Shown piece by piece: positions 44,712-53,112 of a stretch of DNA of 64,000 nucleotides. Both the position numbers and the translations under genes were made by a program. This stretch comes from Saccharicrinis sp050296935. GTDB lineage: Bacteria > Bacteroidota > Bacteroidia > Bacteroidales > Marinilabiliaceae. The notes under the pieces were generated by a model. The model was not told the DNA's origin. It did no database searches and saw only the letters and a program-made list of their open reading frames with translations. The DNA is taken from assembly GCA_050296935.1 (NCBI GenBank), contig JBNKRV010000211.1:11869-75868 (forward strand), in the 5' to 3' direction. Numbering within the stretch: position 1 is the first letter of the stretch; the number at the start of each line of letters is the position of its first letter.

Positions 44712-46010
44712 ATGAGGGTATTAATGTTTGGCTGGGAGTTTCCTCCTCATATTACAGGTGGGCTCGGAACAGCATGTTATGGTTTAACAAGAGGATTATC
44801 ACACATTAAGGATTTAGACGTACTATTTGTCGTTCCAAAGGCATATGGTGATGAAGATCAAAGTGCGATTAGGTTAATGGGAGCTAATGATGTATCCATT
44901 CGTCAGATGAAAATTGATCTCAAAAAGTTTGAGAAAGAAATGGATTATATTGAGGTGGATACACATATTATCCCCTATGTTGATCCTGAGGATTACTGGA
45001 AATTAACCAAAACAAAGGTTAAGGGAGAAAAGAAAATTGTGCATACAAATGAGGAGGGTAAAATTGACTTTTCAGGAAAGTATGGAGCAGATTTACTTCA
45101 TGAAATATCAAATTATGCATTGGTCTCTTCTGTAATTGCCCAGCAAAATGAGTTTGATGTTATTCATGCACACGACTGGCTGGCTTATCCGGCTGGAATT
45201 GCTGCAAAAGAAGCATCAGGAAAACCTTTGGTTGTTCATGTGCATGCAACAGATTTTGATAGAAGCGGAGGAAGTGTGAATCCTGCAGTTTATGAAATTG
45301 AGAAACGAGGATTAGATGCTGCGGATAAAGTGATCACTGTGAGTAATCTGACCCGAAACATCGTAGTGGAAAAGTACGGTGTAGATCCGGATAAGGTTGT
45401 TACTGTGTACAATGCAGTGGAGCCCAAGGAAGAAGATGTAAGTAATCCTGTTAAAAAGAAAAAGGGTGAGAAAATTGTTACTTTTTTAGGAAGAATTACC
45501 ATGCAAAAGGGGCCTGAGTATTTTATTGAGGCCGCCTACAGGGTGTTGCAGAAGATGGATAATGTGAGGTTTGTGATGGCCGGAAGTGGAGATATGATGG
45601 AGAAAATGATACGGAGAGCAGCAGAATTAAAGATAACAGATAAATTCCACTTTACGGGTTTCTTAAAGGGAGAGGAAGTTTTTACCATGCTGCGGATGAG
45701 TGATTTGTACGTGATGCCTTCTGTGTCTGAACCATTTGGAATATCACCATTGGAGGCTATGCAAAGCAATGTTCCGGTTCTTATATCATATCAATCCGGT
45801 GTTGCAGAGATACTTAATCACGCCATAAAAACAAATTTCTGGGATATTGACGCCATGGCAGATGCCATGTATGGAGTATTGAAATATCCTTCTTTATCAA
45901 CTATGTTTATACATCATGGGAAAAGTGAAGTAGAGGCTTTAAAATGGGAAGATTCTGCCATAAAAGTTAAAGAAGTATATGATTCTGTTGTCCCTGTATC
46001 AACTATCTAA
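44712..46010 (+). CDS. GT4 family glycosyltransferase (glycogen synthase-like)
   Basis: A 432-residue GT-B glycosyltransferase. The start is the ATG one base after the debranching enzyme stop codon; an earlier TTG (44694) lies inside that gene and is less likely. N-terminal 'MFGWEFPPHITGGLGTACYGL' (in part) is the acceptor-binding loop seen in bacterial starch/glycogen synthases and GT4 enzymes. 'VIHAHDWLAYPAG' and the C-terminal 'PSVSEPFGISPLEAM' (E-x7-E nucleotide-sugar motif) follow. Its position between glycogen genes suggests alpha-glucan chain synthesis. A role in another glucan or a maltose-1-phosphate-type reaction cannot be excluded. Confidence 0.87.
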   Translation: MRVLMFGWEFPPHITGGLGTACYGLTRGLSHIKDLDVLFVVPKAYGDEDQSAIRLMGANDVSIRQMKIDLKKFEKEMDYIEVDTHIIPYVDPEDYWKLTKTKVKGEKKIVHTNEEGKIDFSGKYGADLLHEISNYALVSSVIAQQNEFDVIHAHDWLAYPAGIAAKEASGKPLVVHVHATDFDRSGGSVNPAVYEIEKRGLDAADKVITVSNLTRNIVVEKYGVDPDKVVTVYNAVEPKEEDVSNPVKKKKGEKIVTFLGRITMQKGPEYFIEAAYRVLQKMDNVRFVMAGSGDMMEKMIRRAAELKITDKFHFTGFLKGEEVFTMLRMSDLYVMPSVSEPFGISPLEAMQSNVPVLISYQSGVAEILNHAIKTNFWDIDAMADAMYGVLKYPSLSTMFIHHGKSEVEALKWEDSAIKVKEVYDSVVPVSTI

Positions 46011-46030
46011 CCATTAAAATCCAAAGTATT

Positions 46031-47353
46031 ATGAAAACTATCTGCTTATATTTTCAAGTTCATCAACCATTAAGATTTCGTCGTTACCGATTCTTTGATA
46101 TCGGCAATAATCACTATTACTATGATGATTATACAAATGAGAGCATACTACTAAAGATTGCACAAAAATGCTATTTACCGACAAATGAAATATTATTAAA
46201 GTTAATTAAGAATAATAAAGGTAAATTTAAGGTTGCCTTTTCTATTTCAGGTATCGCTATAAAACAATTTCAGTTGTATGTGCCAGAGGTAATTGAGAGT
46301 TTTAAAAGACTTGCAGACACCGGACAGGTGGAGTTTTTAGCTGAAACATATTGTCATTCATTAGTTTCGTTGAAAGATAAGAATGAATTTGAAAGACAAG
46401 TTAAAAAACATCATCAGGTTATAAAGGAGTTGTTTAATCAGGAGCCCAGAGTATTTAGAAATACGGAGCTGATCTATTCTGATGAAATGGGTGATATGGT
46501 CTCCAAACTGGGGTATCAAGCCATGTTGACGGAAGGAGCAAAGCATGTTTTAGGATGGAAGAGTCCGAATTATCTATACTGTAATAGTGTGAACCCCAAA
46601 CTTAAAGTCTTACTTAAAAACTTTGTGCTAAGTGATGATATTGCTTTTCGTTTTGGAAATAAAGGTTGGAGTGAATGGCCTTTAACTCCGGAAAAATATA
46701 CCCAATGGTTGAAGGATCTTGATCCAAAATCAGAGGTTGTTAACTTGTTTTTAGATTATGAAACTTTTGGGGAACATCAATGGAAAGATACTGGTATTTT
46801 TGAGTTTCTTGAAAGATGGCCGGAGGTTTTACTCAAAGAAAAAGGGTTTTCATTTTCAACACCTTCAGAGGTAGCTAAAGACTTACAGCCGGTTTCAGCA
46901 ATAAATGTACCTTATCCAATATCATGGGCTGATGAAGAAAGAGATTTAACGGCATGGCTGGGTAATGAAATGCAGGAAGAGGCCTTTAATAAACTGTATG
47001 CCTTGCTTCCAAAAATAGAGAAATGTACAGATCCAAAGTTGTGTGATGATTGGATTTATCTTCAGGCTAGTGATCATTTTTATTATATGTGTACAAAATA
47101 TTTTTCCGATGGAGATGTTCATGCATATTTTAATCCTTATGAATCACCATATCAGGCATTTATTAATTATATGAATGTGCTTAGTGACTTTACTTTAAGA
47201 TTAAATGCTGCAGTTCCTGAGAGTAGTGAGGATGAGACTATTTCGCACCTTTCCCAAATATTATCCGAAAAAGAAACGAAAATAGCACAACTCGAAGCTG
47301 ATATTAATAAGTTAAGAGCAAAAAAACTAAAAACCAAAAGTAAAGTGTTGTAA
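46031..47353 (+). CDS. GH57 family alpha-amylase / 4-alpha-glucanotransferase-like
   Basis: A 440-residue cytoplasmic GH57 protein. Motif 1 is 'YFQVHQPLRFRRYRFFD' with HQP at 11-13. The nucleophile is probably E146 in 'FRNTELIYSDEMG' and the acid/base D242 in 'FLDYETFGEHQW'. The C-terminal ~60 residues form a coiled coil ending in a basic tail. GH57 enzymes include alpha-amylases, transferases and branching enzymes; family-wide motifs do not decide among them. With a debranching enzyme lacking transferase activity alongside, a transferase or amylase role in glycogen breakdown fits. 20 bases after the GT4 gene. Confidence 0.9.
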   Translation: MKTICLYFQVHQPLRFRRYRFFDIGNNHYYYDDYTNESILLKIAQKCYLPTNEILLKLIKNNKGKFKVAFSISGIAIKQFQLYVPEVIESFKRLADTGQVEFLAETYCHSLVSLKDKNEFERQVKKHHQVIKELFNQEPRVFRNTELIYSDEMGDMVSKLGYQAMLTEGAKHVLGWKSPNYLYCNSVNPKLKVLLKNFVLSDDIAFRFGNKGWSEWPLTPEKYTQWLKDLDPKSEVVNLFLDYETFGEHQWKDTGIFEFLERWPEVLLKEKGFSFSTPSEVAKDLQPVSAINVPYPISWADEERDLTAWLGNEMQEEAFNKLYALLPKIEKCTDPKLCDDWIYLQASDHFYYMCTKYFSDGDVHAYFNPYESPYQAFINYMNVLSDFTLRLNAAVPESSEDETISHLSQILSEKETKIAQLEADINKLRAKKLKTKSKVL

Positions 47354-47569
47354 ATCATGCGAGCATTAAATAATGCATGCTATAACCGCGACTACTATAG
47401 TTATAATGAATCGAAATAATTTGGGGGATTAATTCCCGGGAAGTTATTTTGGATAATACTTCAATAATAAATTGGTATTTAATGGATGTTGTAATTTATT
47501 TCTTTATTAACTTTCAGTAGAATAAACAATAAGCCTAATTAGTCACAATTTAAATAATCAGAGAAAATT

Positions 47570-47881
47570 ATGAGTATCAAAAAGCAATTCTTAAAAAGTA
47601 AACCAGAGTGTAAAGTTACATTCAAGTTCGAAAAACAAAATGGTTTAACACCTGAAACCGTAAAGTTAATTGGAGACTTTAATGGTTGGGATACTACAGT
47701 TGAACCAATGAAACCCCTGAAATCTGGTGATTTTACTCAAACCGTTAATCTTACCAGCGGAACTCAGGTTCAGTTTAGATATCTGGTTAATGATGCTGAG
47801 TGGATTAATGAAGAGGAAGCTGATGGTTATATTGATAACGGAATGGGAACTTTCGAAAAGAATAGTATTTTAAATCTTTAG
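47570..47881 (+). CDS. stand-alone CBM48 (AMPK beta-type glycogen-binding) protein
   Basis: A 103-residue protein that is essentially one early-set carbohydrate-binding module. 'VKLIGDFNGWDTTVEPMK' is the CBM48 signature with the Trp that stacks on glucan, and 'VQFRYLVNDAEWINEEEAD' completes the fold. No catalytic domain or signal peptide. It could target partner enzymes to glycogen or regulate them, as the beta subunit does in AMPK; this is inference. It is 216 bases after the GH57 gene, with a one-mismatch promoter element (TAACTTTC, 47508-47515), and is followed by a terminator. Confidence 0.9.
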   Translation: MSIKKQFLKSKPECKVTFKFEKQNGLTPETVKLIGDFNGWDTTVEPMKPLKSGDFTQTVNLTSGTQVQFRYLVNDAEWINEEEADGYIDNGMGTFEKNSILNL

Positions 47882-47907
47882 TGATTTAGGTTACTTACTT
47901 TTTATTA

Positions 47908-47959
47908 AACCTACAATGCACGTTGTACATTTAACATGGTGCATATGTAGGTTGTTTTT
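47908..47959 (+). terminator. terminator after the CBM48 gene
   Basis: Long stem AACCTACAATGCAC / GTGCATATGTAGGTT with one bulged base and a 17-base loop, then GTTTTT. It separates the CBM48 gene from the synthase-phosphorylase gene. Confidence 0.75.
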
Positions 47960-48156
47960 CTATGTATATATTGAATAATTAGTACCATCATTTATTCAAT
48001 TATATATCAGGAAATTAAGTATTGTATATGCTTGTATTATTGGAATTTCCTTCAAAATATGGTAGGCTTTGTTGTAGAAGGATGGAAATTTATTCATTTA
48101 AAACACAAACTCAATACTTTTTTCAATGAGATTATTCTGTATTATTTAAAATATCT

Positions 48157-48367
48157 AATAGCCTGAGTTTGATATAAAATTCTGAATTTATCTCATATAA
48201 TCAATGATTATATAGGTATTCGATAGAACTATGTTTCAGACCGCTTAATAAATAGTGATCTACTGCGTTAAATTTTTTGAGCTAGTGAGCTAGCCCTGCA
48301 AAATTTACCTCGTATATCAGCCTTTTAATCAATCTGAATTCGAAAATTTTAATTGAATTCAGGTTAA
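48157..48367 (+). repeat. MITE-like repeat, family B, copy near glycogen synthase
   Basis: About 211 bp, same orientation as the 40480 copy. It shares TTTATCTCATATAAT, ATTCGATAGAACTATGTTTC and ACTGCGTTAAATTTT with it, and lacks ~90 internal bases. The right end (AATTGAATTCAGGTT) forms its own palindrome with AATCTGAATTCGAAAATTTT. It lies in the 604 bp gap before the fusion gene; the rest of that gap has nothing else recognised. Confidence 0.75.
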
Positions 48368-48485
48368 GAGTAGTGTTTGTTCTGTAAATGCCTGTAAAAG
48401 AAAATTTTAAAGGCAAGTATTGTAAGGGAAAATTTTTTTTCGGAATGTCGGTGGAAACCGCACATATATTAATATCTGATTAACA

Positions 48486-51400
48486 ATGATAGATAATAAT
48501 TTAAAACCTGATTTTGTTTTTGAAACAAGCTGGGAGGTATGTAATAAATTAGGCGGTATTCATACCGTGTTGTCTACTAAGGCTCTGACTTTAGTTGAGA
48601 ATTTTGGCGACAAAGTGGTTTTTATTGGTCCGGATGTTTTTGCCGGAGGAAAAAAAACTGATGAATTTGAACAAGACAACAGCTTGTTTCCGGAATGGAA
48701 ACATTTGCTGGAAAAAGAAGGGTTAAGAGTGCGTACCGGACGATGGAAGGTTGTAGGTAGACCAATTACTTTACTAATCGACTTCAGTACCTTTGTGCCT
48801 CAGAAAAATGATATTTTATCTAGATTCTGGGAATTGTATCATGTCGATTCACTTTCCGGCCAATGGGATTATATCGAATCTGTTGTTTTTGGATTTGCAG
48901 TAGGTAAAATTATAGAAAGCTTTTATAAATGTTATTTAAACGTAAATACAAAGGTTGTTGCTCAATTTAATGAGTGGATGACAGGGGGTGGTGCTTTGTA
49001 CTTAAAATCAAGTCTTCCACAGGTTGGAACAATATTTACAACACATGCTACAGTTGTTGGCCGTTCATTAGCAGGTCATGGTGAGCCTATGTATGATGAA
49101 TTATCAAGTTTTGATGCAGATATGCGTTCGCACGACCTTGGTGTTGTGGCCAAGCATTCCATTGAGAAAAAAAGTGCCATAAATGTTGATTGCTTTACTA
49201 CTGTTTCTGCAATTACTGCTAAAGAATGTGAGCAGTTTATGGATCGTAAAGTAGATGTAATAACGCCTAATGGTTTTGAAAATAACTTCGTACCAAAGGA
49301 AGGCGAGTTTGAAGAGAAACGTCAGTTTGCACGCCTGAAACTAAAAAATGTATCAGAGGCATTGTTGGGGTGTGAATTATCTGAAGATGCTTTGTTTGTT
49401 GCTAATAGTGGAAGATATGAGTATAGAAATAAAGGGATAGATGTATTTCTGGATAGTCTTAAGCATCTTAATGAGGATAAAAATTACAATCGTGAAACCA
49501 TTGTTTTTATATTGATTCCGGCAAATAATTTTGGAGCAAGAAAAGATTTAATTGCCAAACTAAATGGTAATAATGAAAGTGTATTGGAAAATCCATTTCT
49601 CACACATGGATTAAACGATTTAGGATATGACCCTATTATTAATAAAATTCAGGACATCCATTTGAATAATGATAAGGATGATAAGGTGAAATTAATTTTT
49701 GTACCCTCTTATTTAAATGGAGATGATGGTATCTTTAATATACCTTATTACGATATTCTGATAGGAATGGATTTAACTGTTTTTCCTTCTTATTATGAAC
49801 CTTGGGGCTACACCCCTCTGGAGAGCCTTGCTTTTTATATTCCTACCATAACCACAAATCTGGCCGGTTTTGGAATCTGGGCCAGTCAGTTTTCAAAAAG
49901 TATTGATGAAGGAGTTGAAGTGGTTGAACGCAATGACCACAACATAGATGATGCCACTATTCAGATTGCAAATGCTATTAAAAACTTTGCCTCCAAAAGT
50001 GTTGAGGAAGTATCAGTAATCAGAAATAAATCTCAGGAAATCTCCCGTAAAGTTGAATGGGATTACTTGTTTGATAATTATTTAAAAGCTTATCATATTG
50101 CACTAGAGGCTGTTTCCAGCAGAAAAGAACAGATTGAAGAAGTTAAGCATGAAAAAAGAATTCATGTAAAACCTGAAAAATCATCTTTACCTGTGTGGAA
50201 AAAATTAGTAGTTAAGTGTAAGTTGCCACCAAAAATACAACACTTAACCGAGTTGTCTCATAATTTGTGGTGGACATGGAATTATAAAGCTGCAGATCTT
50301 TTTGAATCTATTGAGCCTGAGATGTGGCTTAAATCGGGTAAAAATCCTATTCGATTATTGGAAAGAGTAAGCTACGATTATCTGGTTGAACTTTCTGAAA
50401 AACCGAAGTTTATTGAGGATCTGAATCATGTATATGGATTGTTCAAGGCGTATATGGATCGGGAAAAGAGAGAAGATCCTTCTATTGCTTATTTCAGTAT
50501 GGAATATGGAATAAATGATGTGTTGAAAATTTATTCCGGAGGATTAGGTGTATTAGCAGGAGACTATTTGAAGGAAGCGAGCGATTCAAATGTAAATATG
50601 ACTGCTATTGGTTTATTGTACAAATATGGATATTTCAGGCAGTCGCTTACCATACATGGAGATCAACAATCTAATTTTGATTTGCAGGAGTTTTCAACAC
50701 TGCCATTAACAGAGGTGAAGAAAAGTGATGGGTCGCCTTTGGTGATGGAAATGAGCGCTCCCGGTAGAACGGTTCATGTTAAAGTATGGAGAGCTGATGT
50801 TGGTAGGGTGGCGTTATATCTGTTAGATACAGATCATGATTTTAATAGTGAAAGTGACCGTCATATCACCCATAGTTTGTACGGTGGAGATTGGGAGAAC
50901 AGGCTAAAGCAGGAGATATTGCTAGGTATGGGAGGTATACAGCTGCTTGATGAACTGGGAATTAAAACCAACCTGTTTCACTGTAATGAAGGGCATGCTG
51001 CATTAATTAATATTTCGCGCTTAATGAAATATATGCATGAACATTACAGTTTCTCTGAGGCGTTAGAGTTAGTAAGAGCTTCTTCTTTATTTACAACTCA
51101 TACTCCGGTTCCTGCTGGTCATGATAAATTTCAAGAGGATTTGATCAGAGTATATTTCAGGCATATTCCAGAAGTACTACAAATATCATGGAATGATTTT
51201 ATGGCATTAGGTAGAGAAAATCCTGATGATTTTAATGAAAAGTTTTCCATGAGTGTGCTGGCAGTAAAAACATCGCAGAAGATTAATGGTGTAAGCTGGC
51301 TTCACGGTGAAGTGTCTCGTCAAATGTTTAAAAACTTATGGAAAGGGTATTTCCCTGAGGAAGTACCTATTGGGTATGTGACCAATGGCGTGCACTATGG

Positions 51401-52718
51401 AACATGGACAGCTAGTGATTGGCAGGAATTATATGCAAAGGAGTTTGGTAGTGATTTTTCAAGAGATTACTCAAATAAAGATTTCTGGAGGAAAATACAT
51501 AATGTATCTGACCAGAAAGTCTGGAGTGTTCGGCTTTCACTTAAAAGGAAACTGATTGAATATGTGAAAAACAGGATGGTATCTAATATGGTAGATGGTC
51601 AGTCTGATCCTTCACAAATAATAGAAGCAATTGATCAAATTGATGATAAGGCATTAACCATTGGTTTTGCAAGAAGATTTGCTACTTACAAAAGAGCTCA
51701 CCTGTTGTTTACAGATGAGGAACGATTAGATGAAATAGTGAACAATCCGGATCGTCCTGTTCAATTTATTTTTGCAGGAAAAGCACATCCTGCAGATGGA
51801 GGTGGTCAATCATTAATTAAACATATTGTAGAGATATCAAAAAAACCACAGTTTTTAGGTAAAATCATATTTCTGGAAAATTATGATATGGAATTGGCAA
51901 AAAAATTGGTGAGTGGAGTTGATATCTGGTTAAATACGCCAACGCGTCCATTGGAAGCATCGGGTACAAGTGGAGAGAAGGCTGAGTTGAATGGAGTTCT
52001 TAATTTTAGTGTGCTCGATGGATGGTGGTACGAAGGATATCAGGAAGGAGCAGGCTGGAGTATTACCGATAAACGGACTTATGCAGATCAAAATCTTCAG
52101 AATGAGTTGGATGCAGCTACCATTTATAGTATGTTGGAGAATGAAATTGTACCGGCATTCTACAAGAAGGGCGAAGATGGTATATCAACAGAATGGATAC
52201 AATTCATTAAGAACTCAATTGCTGAAATTGCGCCTGTTTATACAACTAAAAGAATGATGGATGATTATTTGAGTAGGTTCTATTTGAAAATGGATGACAG
52301 GCTAAGGGAGCTTAAAGTGGATGATTTTGCCCTGGTACGTAAAATTACGGATTTAAAACGTAAAATAAGATCTAATTGGAATGATATTGAGGTAGTTAAA
52401 GTTGAAATGCCTGATATTTATTCGTATCAATTGGGTATTGGAGAAATATATAGAATTAACCTGGTTATTGATTTAAAATTGTTAGATGGTCTGGATATCT
52501 CTGTTCAGGCGATATTTGCAGATGTTTCTGAAGATGGAACTCCAAAAATGTTAAGTATGGAAGAATTTGAGCTTGAAAAGAAGGACGGTACCAGGCTTTA
52601 TTATGCTTTGAATCATAAATTGAATATTCCCGGCGTTTATAATTTTGGAATTCGTATGGTACCTGATTGCGACATGTTAATTAATAAGCAAGATATATGT
52701 TGTGTTAGATGGATATAA
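48486..52718 (+). CDS. glycogen synthase (GT3-type) fused to alpha-glucan phosphorylase (GT35)
   Basis: A 1410-residue two-enzyme protein. The N-terminal half (1 to ~560) resembles eukaryotic-type GT3 glycogen synthase: 'TSWEVCNKLGGIHTVLSTKA' at the start and the E-x7-E motif 'YYEPWGYTPLES' (E438, E446) followed by 'TTNLAGFGIW'. Such synthases usually use UDP-glucose. A linker of about 20 residues leads to a phosphorylase of the short alpha-glucan type (about 575-1300), with DUF3417 at its start ('ELSHNLWWTWNYKA'). The PLP lysine is K1165 in 'EASGTSGEKAELNG'. The last ~110 residues are a beta-rich phosphorylase tail. Elongation and phosphorolysis are thus on one chain. No promoter consensus was found; the upstream gap holds a family B repeat. 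Confidence 0.93.
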   Translation: MIDNNLKPDFVFETSWEVCNKLGGIHTVLSTKALTLVENFGDKVVFIGPDVFAGGKKTDEFEQDNSLFPEWKHLLEKEGLRVRTGRWKVVGRPITLLIDFSTFVPQKNDILSRFWELYHVDSLSGQWDYIESVVFGFAVGKIIESFYKCYLNVNTKVVAQFNEWMTGGGALYLKSSLPQVGTIFTTHATVVGRSLAGHGEPMYDELSSFDADMRSHDLGVVAKHSIEKKSAINVDCFTTVSAITAKECEQFMDRKVDVITPNGFENNFVPKEGEFEEKRQFARLKLKNVSEALLGCELSEDALFVANSGRYEYRNKGIDVFLDSLKHLNEDKNYNRETIVFILIPANNFGARKDLIAKLNGNNESVLENPFLTHGLNDLGYDPIINKIQDIHLNNDKDDKVKLIFVPSYLNGDDGIFNIPYYDILIGMDLTVFPSYYEPWGYTPLESLAFYIPTITTNLAGFGIWASQFSKSIDEGVEVVERNDHNIDDATIQIANAIKNFASKSVEEVSVIRNKSQEISRKVEWDYLFDNYLKAYHIALEAVSSRKEQIEEVKHEKRIHVKPEKSSLPVWKKLVVKCKLPPKIQHLTELSHNLWWTWNYKAADLFESIEPEMWLKSGKNPIRLLERVSYDYLVELSEKPKFIEDLNHVYGLFKAYMDREKREDPSIAYFSMEYGINDVLKIYSGGLGVLAGDYLKEASDSNVNMTAIGLLYKYGYFRQSLTIHGDQQSNFDLQEFSTLPLTEVKKSDGSPLVMEMSAPGRTVHVKVWRADVGRVALYLLDTDHDFNSESDRHITHSLYGGDWENRLKQEILLGMGGIQLLDELGIKTNLFHCNEGHAALINISRLMKYMHEHYSFSEALELVRASSLFTTHTPVPAGHDKFQEDLIRVYFRHIPEVLQISWNDFMALGRENPDDFNEKFSMSVLAVKTSQKINGVSWLHGEVSRQMFKNLWKGYFPEEVPIGYVTNGVHYGTWTASDWQELYAKEFGSDFSRDYSNKDFWRKIHNVSDQKVWSVRLSLKRKLIEYVKNRMVSNMVDGQSDPSQIIEAIDQIDDKALTIGFARRFATYKRAHLLFTDEERLDEIVNNPDRPVQFIFAGKAHPADGGGQSLIKHIVEISKKPQFLGKIIFLENYDMELAKKLVSGVDIWLNTPTRPLEASGTSGEKAELNGVLNFSVLDGWWYEGYQEGAGWSITDKRTYADQNLQNELDAATIYSMLENEIVPAFYKKGEDGISTEWIQFIKNSIAEIAPVYTTKRMMDDYLSRFYLKMDDRLRELKVDDFALVRKITDLKRKIRSNWNDIEVVKVEMPDIYSYQLGIGEIYRINLVIDLKLLDGLDISVQAIFADVSEDGTPKMLSMEEFELEKKDGTRLYYALNHKLNIPGVYNFGIRMVPDCDMLINKQDICCVRWI

Positions 52719-52902
52719 AATAACATAGCTATATAGTACTTGTACGGAAACTCAAGTGGCAGATAAGAAAGCTTCATTTCTGAGGCTTTCGAAGCTCGGA
52801 AAATGTGAGTCTACTATCGTAAATGATCATTTTGAGAGCAAGAGTAGCAGCCTGCCCCGATTATTTCGGGGAAAAAAAGATTTTTCTTGCAGACAACTAT
52901 AC

Positions 52903-53039
52903 AGTGCCTGTCCATAAAGTCGGGTGTTTGGATTATAAAGTTTAAAAACAAGGCGTGAGAAAAATTCAAACCGCATCAGTATGTATGAGGATTTGGATTT
53001 TGAGCAACAAAGCAGTCGTTGGACTTTATAGACGAACGC
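52903..53039 (-). repeat. MITE-like repeat, family A, copy 2
   Basis: About 137 bp, the inverted counterpart of the element at 1545-1686, with the same ordered blocks when reverse-complemented. Terminal inverted repeats TGTCCATAAAGTC and CGTCTATAAAGTC frame it. It lies in the convergent gap between the synthase-phosphorylase gene and glgB. A GC-rich hairpin CCCCGA / TTCGGGG (about 52857-52873) sits just outside it. The rest of the 394 bp gap has no gene. Confidence 0.8.
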
Positions 53040-53048
53040 AATGTAGAA

Positions 53049-53092
53049 GAAATAAATAAAGCCGTTGATAAATCAACGGCTTTATTTATTCT
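53049..53092 (-). terminator. bidirectional terminator between phosphorylase fusion and glgB
   Basis: Perfect 18-base stem (arms AATAAATAAAGCCGTTGA and TCAACGGCTTTATTTATT), four-base loop, AT-rich arms providing T-runs on both strands. It serves glgB on the minus strand and can also stop the fusion transcript. Confidence 0.88.
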
Positions 53093-53112
53093 ACGATTTT
53101 ATAGAACTCCGG

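Noticed and set aside
52855..52875. CCCCGA / TTCGGGG hairpin as a terminator
   Set aside because: Followed by A-run rather than T-run on the plus strand and preceded by T on the minus strand, so it does not fit an intrinsic terminator on either strand.
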